DNA from: CAWHQZ01 sp963831645
GTDB lineage: Bacteria > Pseudomonadota > Alphaproteobacteria > Rhizobiales > Aestuariivirgaceae
NCBI GenBank assembly: GCA_963831645.1
Contig: CAWHQZ010000026.1
Coordinates: 24,904-88,903, forward strand
Reading direction: 5' to 3'
DNA length: 64,000 nucleotides
In this document: positions 57,017 through 64,000 of the stretch, piece by piece
How the letters are laid out: every line of letters starts with the position of its first letter
Position numbering within the stretch: position 1 is the stretch's first letter
Notes under the pieces: generated by a model
What the model was told of the DNA's origin: nothing
Database searches by the model: none
What the model saw: the letters and a program-made list of their open reading frames with translations, nothing else
Translations under genes and position numbers: made by a program

Positions 57017-57794
57017 CTACCAGCAGGTATAGCCGCCGTCGACGACGACGATCGCCCCGGTCATGAGGCTGGCCGCGTCGGAAGCGAGGAAATGCACAAC
57101 CGATGCGATCTCGTCCGGCTGGCCGACCCGCCCCATGGGAGTCGATCTCGAGCCAGGTCCTGTACATTTCCGGATTTTCCTTGATGCCGAAGGCGGTCAG
57201 GGGCGTTTCGATGTAGGTCGGAGCCACCGCGTTCACGCGCACGCCGCGCCTCGCCCATTCGGCTGCGAGCGATCGCGTGAGATGATGGACCGCGGCTTTC
57301 GAGGCGTTATAGAACGCCTGCGGCTGCGGTTTGTTGACGATGAAGCCGGACATCGATCCGACGTTGACGATCGCCCCCGAGCCCTGCCGCAGCATCGACC
57401 GCCCAAAGCTGCGACAACACCAGAACAATCCATCGACGTTCACGTCCATGTGGAAGCGCCAATGCTCGTCGCTGGTGTCCTCGGCCCTGACGTCGCTTTT
57501 CGCGACGCCGGCATTGTTGACGAGGATGTCGACCTGGCCGTGGTTCTTCGCCACCGCCGCCGACGCTGCTTCGACCTCCTTCGATTTCGTAACGTCGAGC
57601 CGCATGCCGTGGGCTTTGATCTCGAGCTTGCGCAGCCCGGCAGCGCAGGCCTCGCTTCGTTCCTCCAGCAGGTCGGCGACGATCACCAGCGCCCCCGCTT
57701 CGCCGAGCGCCCGTGAGCAGGCAGCGCCTATGCCCTGTCCGCCCCCGGTCACCACGGCCACCTTGCCCTCGAGCTTCAACTTATCCAGATACAT
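57017..57794 (-). pseudogene. SDR dehydrogenase (sugar alcohol type), one frameshift near the 3' end
   Basis: The first 215 residues are intact: MYLDKLKLEGKVAVVTGGGQ, GIGAACSRALGEAG, NNAGVAKS, VNVGSMSGFIVNKP (Ser), YNASKAAVHHLTRSLAAEW (Tyr-Lys), VNAVAPTYIETPLT. A shift near 57143 is bypassed by reading TPMGRVGQPDEIASVVHFLA and SDAASLMTGAIVVVDGGYTC, ending TAG at 57017. That restored end is typical of mannitol/sorbitol-type SDRs. One extra base explains the shift. The gene follows the transporter ATPase in a polyol operon, so it probably oxidises the imported polyol. Confidence 0.82.
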
Positions 57795-57819
57795 TGCGCC
57801 CCCCGTCGACTTATCCCGG

Positions 57820-58824
57820 TCAGTTGCGTTGTGCTTTGCCGTCGCTGTCGAAGCGGTGGATGCGCTCGGCCATGGGTGTCAGCCATACCTTGTCGCCCGG
57901 CACGGCCGAGAGCTCGCCGGGCGCGCGGACCGTGAGGCGGCCGAGCTTGCCCGCCTCCACGTGCAGGATGGTGTCCGCCCCGAGGTGTTCCGCCAGCGCC
58001 ACCGTTCCCTTCCAGCTTCCGCTTTTCGAGTTCATCGCGATGTGCTCCGGCCGTATCCCGGCCGTGTGAGCCCGGACTTTTTCCGCTGCCTGCCCGGTCA
58101 GGAAGTTCATGCGCGGCGAGCCGATGAAGCCGGCGACGAACAGTGTCTGCGGCTGGTTGTACAGCTCCAGTGGCGAGCCGACCTGTTCGATGTTGCCCCT
58201 GTTGAGAACCACGATGCGGTCCGCCATCGTCATGGCTTCCACCTGGTCGTGGGTGACATAGATCATCGTCGCCCCCAGCGACTGGTGAAGCTGCATGATC
58301 TCGATTCGCATTCGCCCCCTGAGCGCGGCATCGAGATTGGACAGCGGCTCATCGAACAGGAACGCCTTGGGCTCGCGGACGATCGCCCGTCCGATGGCTA
58401 CGCGCTGGCGCTGGCCGCCGGACAGTTGCCTGGGCTTGCGGTCGAGATATTCGGTGAGGTTGAGGACCTGCGCCGCCTTGCCCACCCGGGCGGCGATTTC
58501 TTCCTTCGACTGTCCGGCCATTTTCAGGCCGAAGGCGATATTGTTGCGCACGCTCATGTGCGGATAGAGCGCGTAGGACTGGAACACCATCGACAGGCCG
58601 CGCTTGGCCGGCGGCACGTTGCCGACGTTTACCCCGTCGATGAAGATGTCACCCCCGCTCAGGTCCTCGAGCCCCGCGATAAGCCGCAGCAGCGTGGACT
58701 TGCCGCAACCCGAGGGACCGACAAACACCACGAATTCGTTGTCGTCGATCGAGAGGTCGGCGCCCGGAATGATGACGACTTCGCCGAAGCGCTTGTGCAC
58801 GTTCTTGAGGACGATGGTGCCCAT
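57820..58824 (-). CDS. Sugar-alcohol ABC transporter ATP-binding protein (SmoK/UgpC-type)
   Basis: A 334-residue ATPase: Walker A GPSGCGKSTLLRLIAGLE, LSGGQRQRVAIGRAIVREPK, Walker B FLFDEPLSNLDA, H-loop IYVTHDQVEAMTMADRIVVL, and a C-terminal TOBE-like regulatory domain (GIRPEHIAM). It belongs to the CUT1 family (MalK/UgpC/SmoK). It is the third-last gene of the operon and powers the permease pair encoded upstream. Confidence 0.95.
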   Translation of the reverse strand: MGTIVLKNVHKRFGEVVIIPGADLSIDDNEFVVFVGPSGCGKSTLLRLIAGLEDLSGGDIFIDGVNVGNVPPAKRGLSMVFQSYALYPHMSVRNNIAFGLKMAGQSKEEIAARVGKAAQVLNLTEYLDRKPRQLSGGQRQRVAIGRAIVREPKAFLFDEPLSNLDAALRGRMRIEIMQLHQSLGATMIYVTHDQVEAMTMADRIVVLNRGNIEQVGSPLELYNQPQTLFVAGFIGSPRMNFLTGQAAEKVRAHTAGIRPEHIAMNSKSGSWKGTVALAEHLGADTILHVEAGKLGRLTVRAPGELSAVPGDKVWLTPMAERIHRFDSDGKAQRN

Positions 58825-58850
58825 GGGTGCGAGCCCTCACATGTCTGCGA

Positions 58851-59681
58851 TCACTTGACGGCCCCGAAAGTGAGGCCCCTCACCAGCTGGCGCTGCGCCA
58901 GCCAGCCGAGGACCAGGATCGGCGCGATGGCGAGAGTGGAGGCAGCCGAGAGTTTGGCCCAGAACAGCCCCTCGGGGCTCGAGTAGGATGCGATGAAGGC
59001 GGTCAGCGGGGCTGCATCGGAGGTCGTCAGGTTGAGCGTCCAGAACGACTCGTTCCAGGTCAGAATGATGTTGAGCAGCAAGGTGGAGGCGATGCCGGGC
59101 ACCGCCATGGGAGCGAGAACATATACGAGCTCGTTCCACAGCGAAGCGCCGTCCATGCGGGCAGCTTCCAGGATTTCACCCGGAATCTCCTTGAAGTAGG
59201 TATAGAGCATCCACACGACGATCGGCAGGTCGAGGAGGAACAGAACGCCGATCAGGCCGATGCGGGAATCGAGCAGACCGCTGTCGCGAAAGAGCAGGTA
59301 GATCGGTATCAGCGCGCCGACCGGCGGCATCATCTTGGTCGACAGCATCCACATCAAGAGGTCCTTGGTCCGCTTGCGCGGGGCGAATGCCATGGACCAG
59401 GCCGCCGGAATGGCGAACAGCAGGCTCAGCAACGCGGCTCCGAACGACAGCACGACGGAATTCATTGCGAAGCGGAAATAGTCGGAGCGTTCCTGGACGA
59501 TGGCGTAGTTCTCGACCGTCCAGTCGAAGAACAGGAACTGCGGCGGCGTCGAGAAGGCGTCGAGCTCGGTCTTGAAGCTCGTGAGGAACGTCCACAGGAT
59601 CGGAAAGAAGATGACGAAACCCACGGTCCACGCCGCGGCCGTGGTTACTACCCGTCGTTGAACCGAAAGCGCTCGCGCCAT
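58851..59681 (-). CDS. ABC transporter permease (SmoG/MalG-type)
   Basis: A 276-residue permease with six transmembrane segments, starting MARALSVQRRVVTTAAAWTV, and the EAA loop EAARMDGASLWNELVYVLAP. It has the MalG-type order of helices. It pairs with the permease at 59707 to form the membrane channel of the CUT1 polyol transporter. Confidence 0.93.
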   Translation of the reverse strand: MARALSVQRRVVTTAAAWTVGFVIFFPILWTFLTSFKTELDAFSTPPQFLFFDWTVENYAIVQERSDYFRFAMNSVVLSFGAALLSLLFAIPAAWSMAFAPRKRTKDLLMWMLSTKMMPPVGALIPIYLLFRDSGLLDSRIGLIGVLFLLDLPIVVWMLYTYFKEIPGEILEAARMDGASLWNELVYVLAPMAVPGIASTLLLNIILTWNESFWTLNLTTSDAAPLTAFIASYSSPEGLFWAKLSAASTLAIAPILVLGWLAQRQLVRGLTFGAVK

Positions 59682-59706
59682 TGCCCTCTAGCCCCCTCTA
59701 GCCCCT

Positions 59707-60573
59707 CTACAGGTTCTTGCCGATTATCCTGACCAGGAAGAAGGCCACGATATTGGCAAGTATCACGGCGATGATGCCGCCCGCCGAGGCGCCCCCGATA
59801 TCGAATTGCAAGAGCGCCTGGGCATAGACGAGAAACGGAATATTGGTCGTCTGCTGGCCCGGGCCGCCGCCGGTCGTCACCAGAATTTCTGCGAACACGT
59901 TGAGCAGGAAGATGGTCTCGATCAGAACCACCACCGTGATCGGCCGCGCCAGATGGGGCAGCACGATATGGAGGAAGAAGGACAAGGGCGGCGTTCCGTC
60001 CATTTCAGCCGCCTCCTTCTGCTCTTCGTCGAGCGACTGAACCGCGGTCAGCAGAATCAAGGTCGCGAACGGCAACCACTGCCACGCCACGATCAGGCTG
60101 ACCGCCGTCAACGGCGCGTTGGCGAACCAGTCGATCGGCTGTAAGCCCAGCGATTTCGCGATCCAGGCGAAGAAGCCCGAAACCGGATGCATCAGCAGGT
60201 TTTTCCATACGAGCGCGCTTACCGTGGGCATGACGAAGAAAGGCGCGATCACCATGAGGCGCACGATTCCCCGCCCGAAAAACGGCTGATCGAGCAGCAG
60301 CGCCAGCAGCACGCCGCCGACAACGCTGATCGCCAGCACCGCGCCCACCAGCTTCAGCGTGTTGCCGAGCGCGGTGAGAAACGCCGGATCGGTAAGAAAG
60401 TAGCGGTAGTTGAGGAGGCCGACGAAGGATTTAGTGCCGGGGTCGAGCAGATTGTAGCGCAGCAGCGAAAACCAGATCGTCATGCCCAGCGGCACGATCA
60501 TCCACAGAAACAGCACCGTGACCGTGGGGGCGACCGCAAGATTGGCTGCAGCGGTTGTGTGACGGCTCGCCAT
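59707..60573 (-). CDS. ABC transporter permease (SmoF/MalF-type)
   Basis: A 288-residue permease: MASRHTTAAANLAVAPTVTV, six transmembrane segments, EAA loop EAAEMDGTPPLSFFLHIVLP, and LVTTGGGPGQQTTNIPFLVY, a strongly conserved MalF-type motif. It follows the binding-protein gene by 82 bp and is followed by SmoG-type permease after 25 bp. Confidence 0.94.
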   Translation of the reverse strand: MASRHTTAAANLAVAPTVTVLFLWMIVPLGMTIWFSLLRYNLLDPGTKSFVGLLNYRYFLTDPAFLTALGNTLKLVGAVLAISVVGGVLLALLLDQPFFGRGIVRLMVIAPFFVMPTVSALVWKNLLMHPVSGFFAWIAKSLGLQPIDWFANAPLTAVSLIVAWQWLPFATLILLTAVQSLDEEQKEAAEMDGTPPLSFFLHIVLPHLARPITVVVLIETIFLLNVFAEILVTTGGGPGQQTTNIPFLVYAQALLQFDIGGASAGGIIAVILANIVAFFLVRIIGKNL

Positions 60574-60655
60574 GGACTGATTCGTCGCTATGGATGGCCC
60601 TGCAAGAGCCGCCGTCCGGCGGCGAAGCCGGACGGCGCAAGTCGGGGAGGTGAGG

Positions 60656-61969
60656 CTACTTGATGTAGCCTGCTTTGGTCATCTCGCGGGTGACCGCGTC
60701 CTGGGACTTGGCCAGCGCCTTGTCGACCGTCATGTCGCCGGCAAGCGCACCCGAGAACATCTGGCCGACGGTCGTGCCGATGCCCTGAAACTCCGGGATC
60801 GCCACAAACTGTACGCCGACATAAGGCACGGGCTTTACGGTCGGCTTCGTGGGGTCGGCAGAGTTGATCGAGTTGAGCGTCATCTGCGCGAACGGCGCCG
60901 CCTTCAGATATTCAGGGTTCTTGTAGAGCGAGGCCCGCGTGCCCGGTGGAACGTTGGCCCAGCCTTCTTTGGCCGCGACGATGCCGAGGTAGTCCTTGCT
61001 GGTCGCCCAGGAGACGAACTTCTGCGCCGCGTCCGACTTCTGCGAACCGGCCGGAACGGCGAGCGACCACGCCCACAGCCAGTTGCCGCGCTTGCCCAGA
61101 CCCGTATCGGGGGCGAGCGCGAAACCGACCTTGTCGTGCACCTTTGATTCCTTCGGGTTGGTTACGAACGAGGCGGCTACCGTGGCATCGATCCACATGC
61201 CGCATTTGCCCGAGTTGAACAGCGCCAGGTTCTCGTTGAAACCGTTGGAGGAGGCGCCGGGAGGACCGGCGTCCTTCATCAGGTTCACATAGAAGTCCAT
61301 GGTCTTTTTCCACTCCGGCTGGTCGAACTGCGGCTTCCAGTTCTCATCGAACCAGCGGGCTCCGAAGGAGTTCGCCGTTGCCGAAAGAAAGGCCATGTTC
61401 TCGCCCCAGCCGGCTTTGCCGCGCAGGCAGATTCCATAGACCTCGTTCGCCTTGTCGGTCATTTTTCGCGCCGCCTCGGCGATGAATTCCCACGTCGGCG
61501 CGTCCGGCATGGTGAGCCCCGCCTTTTCCATGAGGTCCTTGCGATACATCACCATGGAGCTTTCACCGTAAAACGGCGCTGCGTAGAGCTTGCCGTCGTG
61601 GCTCAGGCCCGCCCGTATGGCCGGCAGGAGATCGTCCACGTCATAGTCGGCGCCGAGGTTCTCAAGGGGTACGAGCCACCCCTTGCCAGCCCAGATCGGA
61701 ACCTCATAGGTCCCGATCGTCAGCACATCGAACTGTCCGCCCTTGGTTGCGATGTCGGTCGTCACCTTCTGGCGCAGAACGTTTTCTTCGAGCGTCACCC
61801 ACTCGAGAGTTATGTCCGGGTTCTTGGCCGTGAAATCTTCGGTCAGACCCTGCATGCGGATCATGTCGCCGTTGTTTACGGTGGCGATGGTGAGCTTGGT
61901 CTCCGCCGCAGCCATGCCGGCAGCGAGGAACGACACGGCACCGACGATAATGCCTGCAAGACGCTTCAT
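60656..61969 (-). CDS. Sugar-alcohol-binding protein of ABC transporter (SmoE-like)
   Basis: About 437 residues from MKRLAGIIVGAVSFLAAGMA, with a signal peptide ending AAAET. The ATG follows GGAGGAAGTC. The mature family-1 solute-binding protein has TIATVNNGDMIRMQGLTEDF, FDVLTIGTYEVPIWAGKGWL, YGESSMVMYRKDLMEKAGLT and WAWSLAVPAGSQKSDAAQKF. The N-terminal NNGDM and GTYEVPIW patterns are those of sorbitol/mannitol-binding SmoE-like proteins. Located in the periplasm; delivers substrate to the SmoF/SmoG-type permeases. Confidence 0.94.
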   Translation of the reverse strand: MKRLAGIIVGAVSFLAAGMAAAETKLTIATVNNGDMIRMQGLTEDFTAKNPDITLEWVTLEENVLRQKVTTDIATKGGQFDVLTIGTYEVPIWAGKGWLVPLENLGADYDVDDLLPAIRAGLSHDGKLYAAPFYGESSMVMYRKDLMEKAGLTMPDAPTWEFIAEAARKMTDKANEVYGICLRGKAGWGENMAFLSATANSFGARWFDENWKPQFDQPEWKKTMDFYVNLMKDAGPPGASSNGFNENLALFNSGKCGMWIDATVAASFVTNPKESKVHDKVGFALAPDTGLGKRGNWLWAWSLAVPAGSQKSDAAQKFVSWATSKDYLGIVAAKEGWANVPPGTRASLYKNPEYLKAAPFAQMTLNSINSADPTKPTVKPVPYVGVQFVAIPEFQGIGTTVGQMFSGALAGDMTVDKALAKSQDAVTREMTKAGYIK

Positions 61970-61986
61970 GACTTCCTCCCTAACTG

Positions 61987-62017
61987 GAGCATTTGCTCCC
62001 TTTGCAAGCAAATGCTC
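61987..62017. promoter_or_regulatory. Dyad operator candidate between regulator and binding-protein genes
   Basis: Perfect 11-bp inverted repeat GAGCATTTGCT (61987-61997) / AGCAAATGCTC (62007-62017) with a 9-bp spacer. It starts one base after the regulator stop codon and lies 18 bp upstream of the binding-protein ATG. It shares TTTGCT-N9-AGCAAA with the site at 63699-63719. It could be an operator, an attenuator hairpin that sets the amount of binding protein, or both. Confidence 0.7.
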
Positions 62018-62982
62018 TCACACGGTTGACTTTGCGTCAAGGCGAAGAATTGCCTTTGCGGTTTGCTCATCGGTAATGAGCCCGCTCAGCAGCCTGCCGG
62101 TGAGAGCGGCTCGGATCGCCGCCGCCTTGGCGGCGCCGACGGCCGCACCTACGATGAGTTTCTTGGCCGGGATCTCCAGTGGCACGCTGGTGATTCTGTC
62201 GCGCGAGGGGCCGGCGACGATCTCGCCTCCAGCGTCGAAGCACCAACCGACGATTTCGCCGATGCCGCCGTTGCGGATGAACTCCAGCAGGTCGCCGCGG
62301 CTGACGAAACCATCCACGTAGATCTGCGCCTCGAGGTCGACTGCGACGCCGACCAGCGTCAAGTCGGCCCGCTGTGCGAGAGTGCGCACCTTCTTGATCG
62401 TGGACAGGCTGGCAAACAGATCGCGCTCTTCGGCGGACGATGCGAACAGCGGCAGCGGCATGGGGTAATGCGGCGCCTGGGTCAGATTCGCGATGCGGGT
62501 CAGCACATCATAGAAGCTCGCCGAGCCATCGGGCGAAATATTGCCGACCAGGGAAACCAGTTGATGGCTGGACAGCTCATCGCCGGCAGCTCTTCGACCG
62601 CGGCCCTGAGCGCCCGTCCCGTTCCAAGCGCAATGATGGCCGGGACGTCCGAGCGCAGCCGATGCTCGAGAAACGCTGCCGCGCTCTTGGCGATGCCGGC
62701 GACCGAGGAAGGCGCCTCGGAATCGGTCGGCACGACCTCGCAACAGACCAGGCTGAAGCGATCCTTCAGGTCCCTCGCGAGCGCCATGCAGGCGGCAATC
62801 GGATGCTCGAGGCGGAAGGTGATCAGGCGCGCGGAGAGAGCCAGCGAGACGAGACGCTGCGCCGTCGGGCGAGAGACATTCAGTTTCCTGGCGATCTCGC
62901 CCTGGGTATTGCCGGCGATGAAGTAGAGCCAGCCGGCCCGGGCCGCGTCATCGAGTTCGAACCCTCGATTGTCGCCGGCCAT
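62018..62982 (-). pseudogene. SorC/DeoR-type sugar-binding transcriptional regulator, one frameshift
   Basis: Starts MAGDNRGFELDDAARAGWLY and has an N-terminal helix-turn-helix (GEIARKLNVSRPTAQRLVSL). A SorC-type sugar-binding domain follows (ALGTGRALRAAVEEL). After a shift near 62570 it continues LVSLVGNISPDGSASFYDVL, QAPHYPMPLPLFASSAEERD, ATISTIKK-like, then YVDGFVSRGDLLEFIRNGG, VGAAVGAAKAAAIRAALTGR and ends AILRLDAKSTV. One missing or extra base explains it. SorC regulators bind sugar phosphates and act as repressor or activator of the linked operon. Confidence 0.85.
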
Positions 62983-63668
62983 TCAGCGATCCCGGTCCGC
63001 GGCAACTTCCTCATGTCACCGAAGACGCGGTCGGCGCCGGCGGCGGCGAGCAGCGCTGTCCCGTCGAGGTGCGCGTAGTGGCTGCCGCCGATGAACCCCC
63101 ACACGGTCATTCCGGCCGCCTTCGCCGCCGTGACACCCTTCACGCTGTCCTCGACCACCAGAACCCGGGCGGGCGCCGTTCCCATGCACTTGGCAGCGTG
63201 GAGAAAAAGATCGGGCTCAGGTTTGCTCCGCGCCACCATCGAGCCATCGAATATCCGCAGCCCGAAGCGATCGAGACCGGTGACCGCCAGCGAGTGGGCG
63301 ATCCGAGCCCGCTGGCTCGATGAAGCGACGCACGAGAGAGTTCCCAGGCGCGTAAGCACGTCTTCAATTCCTCTGACCGGCTTCAGCGAAGCCGAGATGC
63401 GGCGCGCCAGGTCAGCCATGAACTCCCCCTGGAAGCGCCGGGGCAGCGGTCGCCCCACAGCGCGCCGGAAGGCGTCCTGGACAATCCTAAGTTGGCTCCC
63501 AGGTAGTCATTGAACACATCGCTCATCGATGTCGCCATTCCGTAGTGTGTCAGTAGGTGCGACAGGCACTGGGCGGCGAGAACCTCGCCGTCGACGAGAA
63601 CGCCGTCGCAGTCGAAGATGACGAGTTCGAACCCATCCCGGAGAACTTCTATGGCGATCGTCTGCCAC
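62983..63668 (-). pseudogene. HAD-family phosphatase, frameshifted
   Basis: The nucleophile motif FELVIFDCDGVLVDGEVLAA is encoded near 63590-63640; the cap and C-terminal parts (EFMADLARRISASLKPVRGI, SSQRARIAHSLAVTGL, ARSKPEPDLFLHAAKCMG, VVEDSVKGVTAAKAAGMTVW) lie in another frame from about 63480. The start is probably GTG 63668 after GAGG, again in another frame. The true end is probably TGA at 62983, adjacent to the regulator ATG, which needs a third shift. It resembles phosphoglycolate-phosphatase-like HADs in polyol operons, where it would dephosphorylate a sugar phosphate. Confidence 0.75.
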
Positions 63669-63687
63669 CCTCGTTAGAGGATCGCAG

Positions 63688-63720
63688 TTTGCTGAGCTTT
63701 TGCTATTAAGGAGAGCAAAT
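63688..63720. promoter_or_regulatory. Dyad operator candidate upstream of the polyol operon
   Basis: TTTGCT (63699-63704) and AGCAAA (63714-63719) are separated by nine bases, exactly as in the site at 61987-62017. An extra half-site TTTGCT is at 63688-63693. It lies about 20-50 bp upstream of the HAD gene start. It is probably bound by the SorC-type regulator. Confidence 0.65.
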
Positions 63721-63769
63721 GTACCACTTGTCAAGCAGGCGCGCGGGTCCAGGCTCCGCCCTATCGTTG

Positions 63770-63952
63770 TCAGTCGTCGTGGGCAACGGGTGGATGGCGC
63801 GCGTCACCGCGGCGGTTCTGTGGACGGACATAGACGATGCGGGCCTCCGGGTATTCCGTCTTTACCTTGAGCGCGGCTATGAGCGCGTCTTCGGCTGTGA
63901 CCGCCATGTGACGCGACTTGCCCTTGAGCTTGAGGCCTACGGTGAATTGCAT
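63770..63952 (-). CDS. Small hypothetical protein
   Basis: A 60-residue frame, MQFTVGLKLKGKSRHMAVTA, then EDALIAALKVKTEYPEARIV. The mixture of beta-like and amphipathic parts and its codon use are consistent with a real small protein. It has no recognised family. A Shine-Dalgarno-like purine tract before the start is weak. It stands alone at the window end. Confidence 0.4.
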   Translation of the reverse strand: MQFTVGLKLKGKSRHMAVTAEDALIAALKVKTEYPEARIVYVRPQNRRGDARHPPVAHDD

Positions 63953-64000
63953 GTGCTGTCCGACATCCGAAATCCGCTGCCGATATAATAAGCCGTTTCT

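Overview
The window is GC-rich and looks like a chromosomal piece of an alphaproteobacterium, most likely of the order Hyphomicrobiales (Rhizobiales). The reasons are the block purH - heparinase II/III - rsmB - htpX, the block EVE - gpsA - tsaD next to hemC - hemD - mitofilin-like - hemY, an Omp25/31-type outer-membrane protein, and a polyol (smo-type) ABC operon. The placement is inferred from gene content and order; I could not run a search.

Layout. 0-12.7 kb is mixed chromosome: the end of an SbmA/BacA-like transporter, a lactonase-type amidohydrolase, a cbpA/cbpM-like chaperone pair, a small Thr-rich membrane protein, a lone LivH-type permease with a lipoprotein, a FAH-fold hydratase, phrB, a broken rlpA, and the two-gene non-homologous end-joining system ligD + ku. 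12.9-20.8 kb (minus strand) holds two CzcA/CusA-like RND pumps, each with a short adaptor; both pump genes and one adaptor are shredded by small indels. 21-26.2 kb has a frameshifted TPR-sulfotransferase and a very large outer-membrane protein made of three Omp25-like barrels followed by a general porin. 26.3-43.3 kb is almost intact core metabolism: purine synthesis, rRNA methylation, proteolysis, cell wall cross-linking, acetyl-CoA synthesis, glycerol-3-phosphate, tRNA t6A modification and heme.

43.4-54.7 kb is an integrated element in a tRNA-Thr(CGU) gene, with the last 48 bp of the tRNA repeated at the far end. It carries a decayed tyrosine integrase, a decayed phage-type helicase, an intact serine resolvase, an unrecognised 315-aa protein, and the most unusual locus here: a gene that joins an Mrr-like nuclease domain, an SF2 helicase and about seven tandem 66-residue repeats of the phage-integrase repeat type. 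That gene is interrupted by a 193-bp MITE-like insertion with a CTAG target duplication. A complete IS5-family element lies just outside the right end.

56.1-63.7 kb (minus strand) is a polyol/sugar operon: HAD phosphatase - SorC-type regulator - binding protein - two permeases - ATPase - two SDR dehydrogenases. Two matching dyads (TTTGCT-N9-AGCAAA), one before the operon and one between regulator and binding protein, look like operators. A composite palindromic repeat occurs both here and before hemC.

Many genes carry single-base shifts, several in homopolymers (rlpA, rsmB). At least part of this is probably base-calling or assembly error, so broken genes outside the island should not be read as true pseudogenes without checking the reads.
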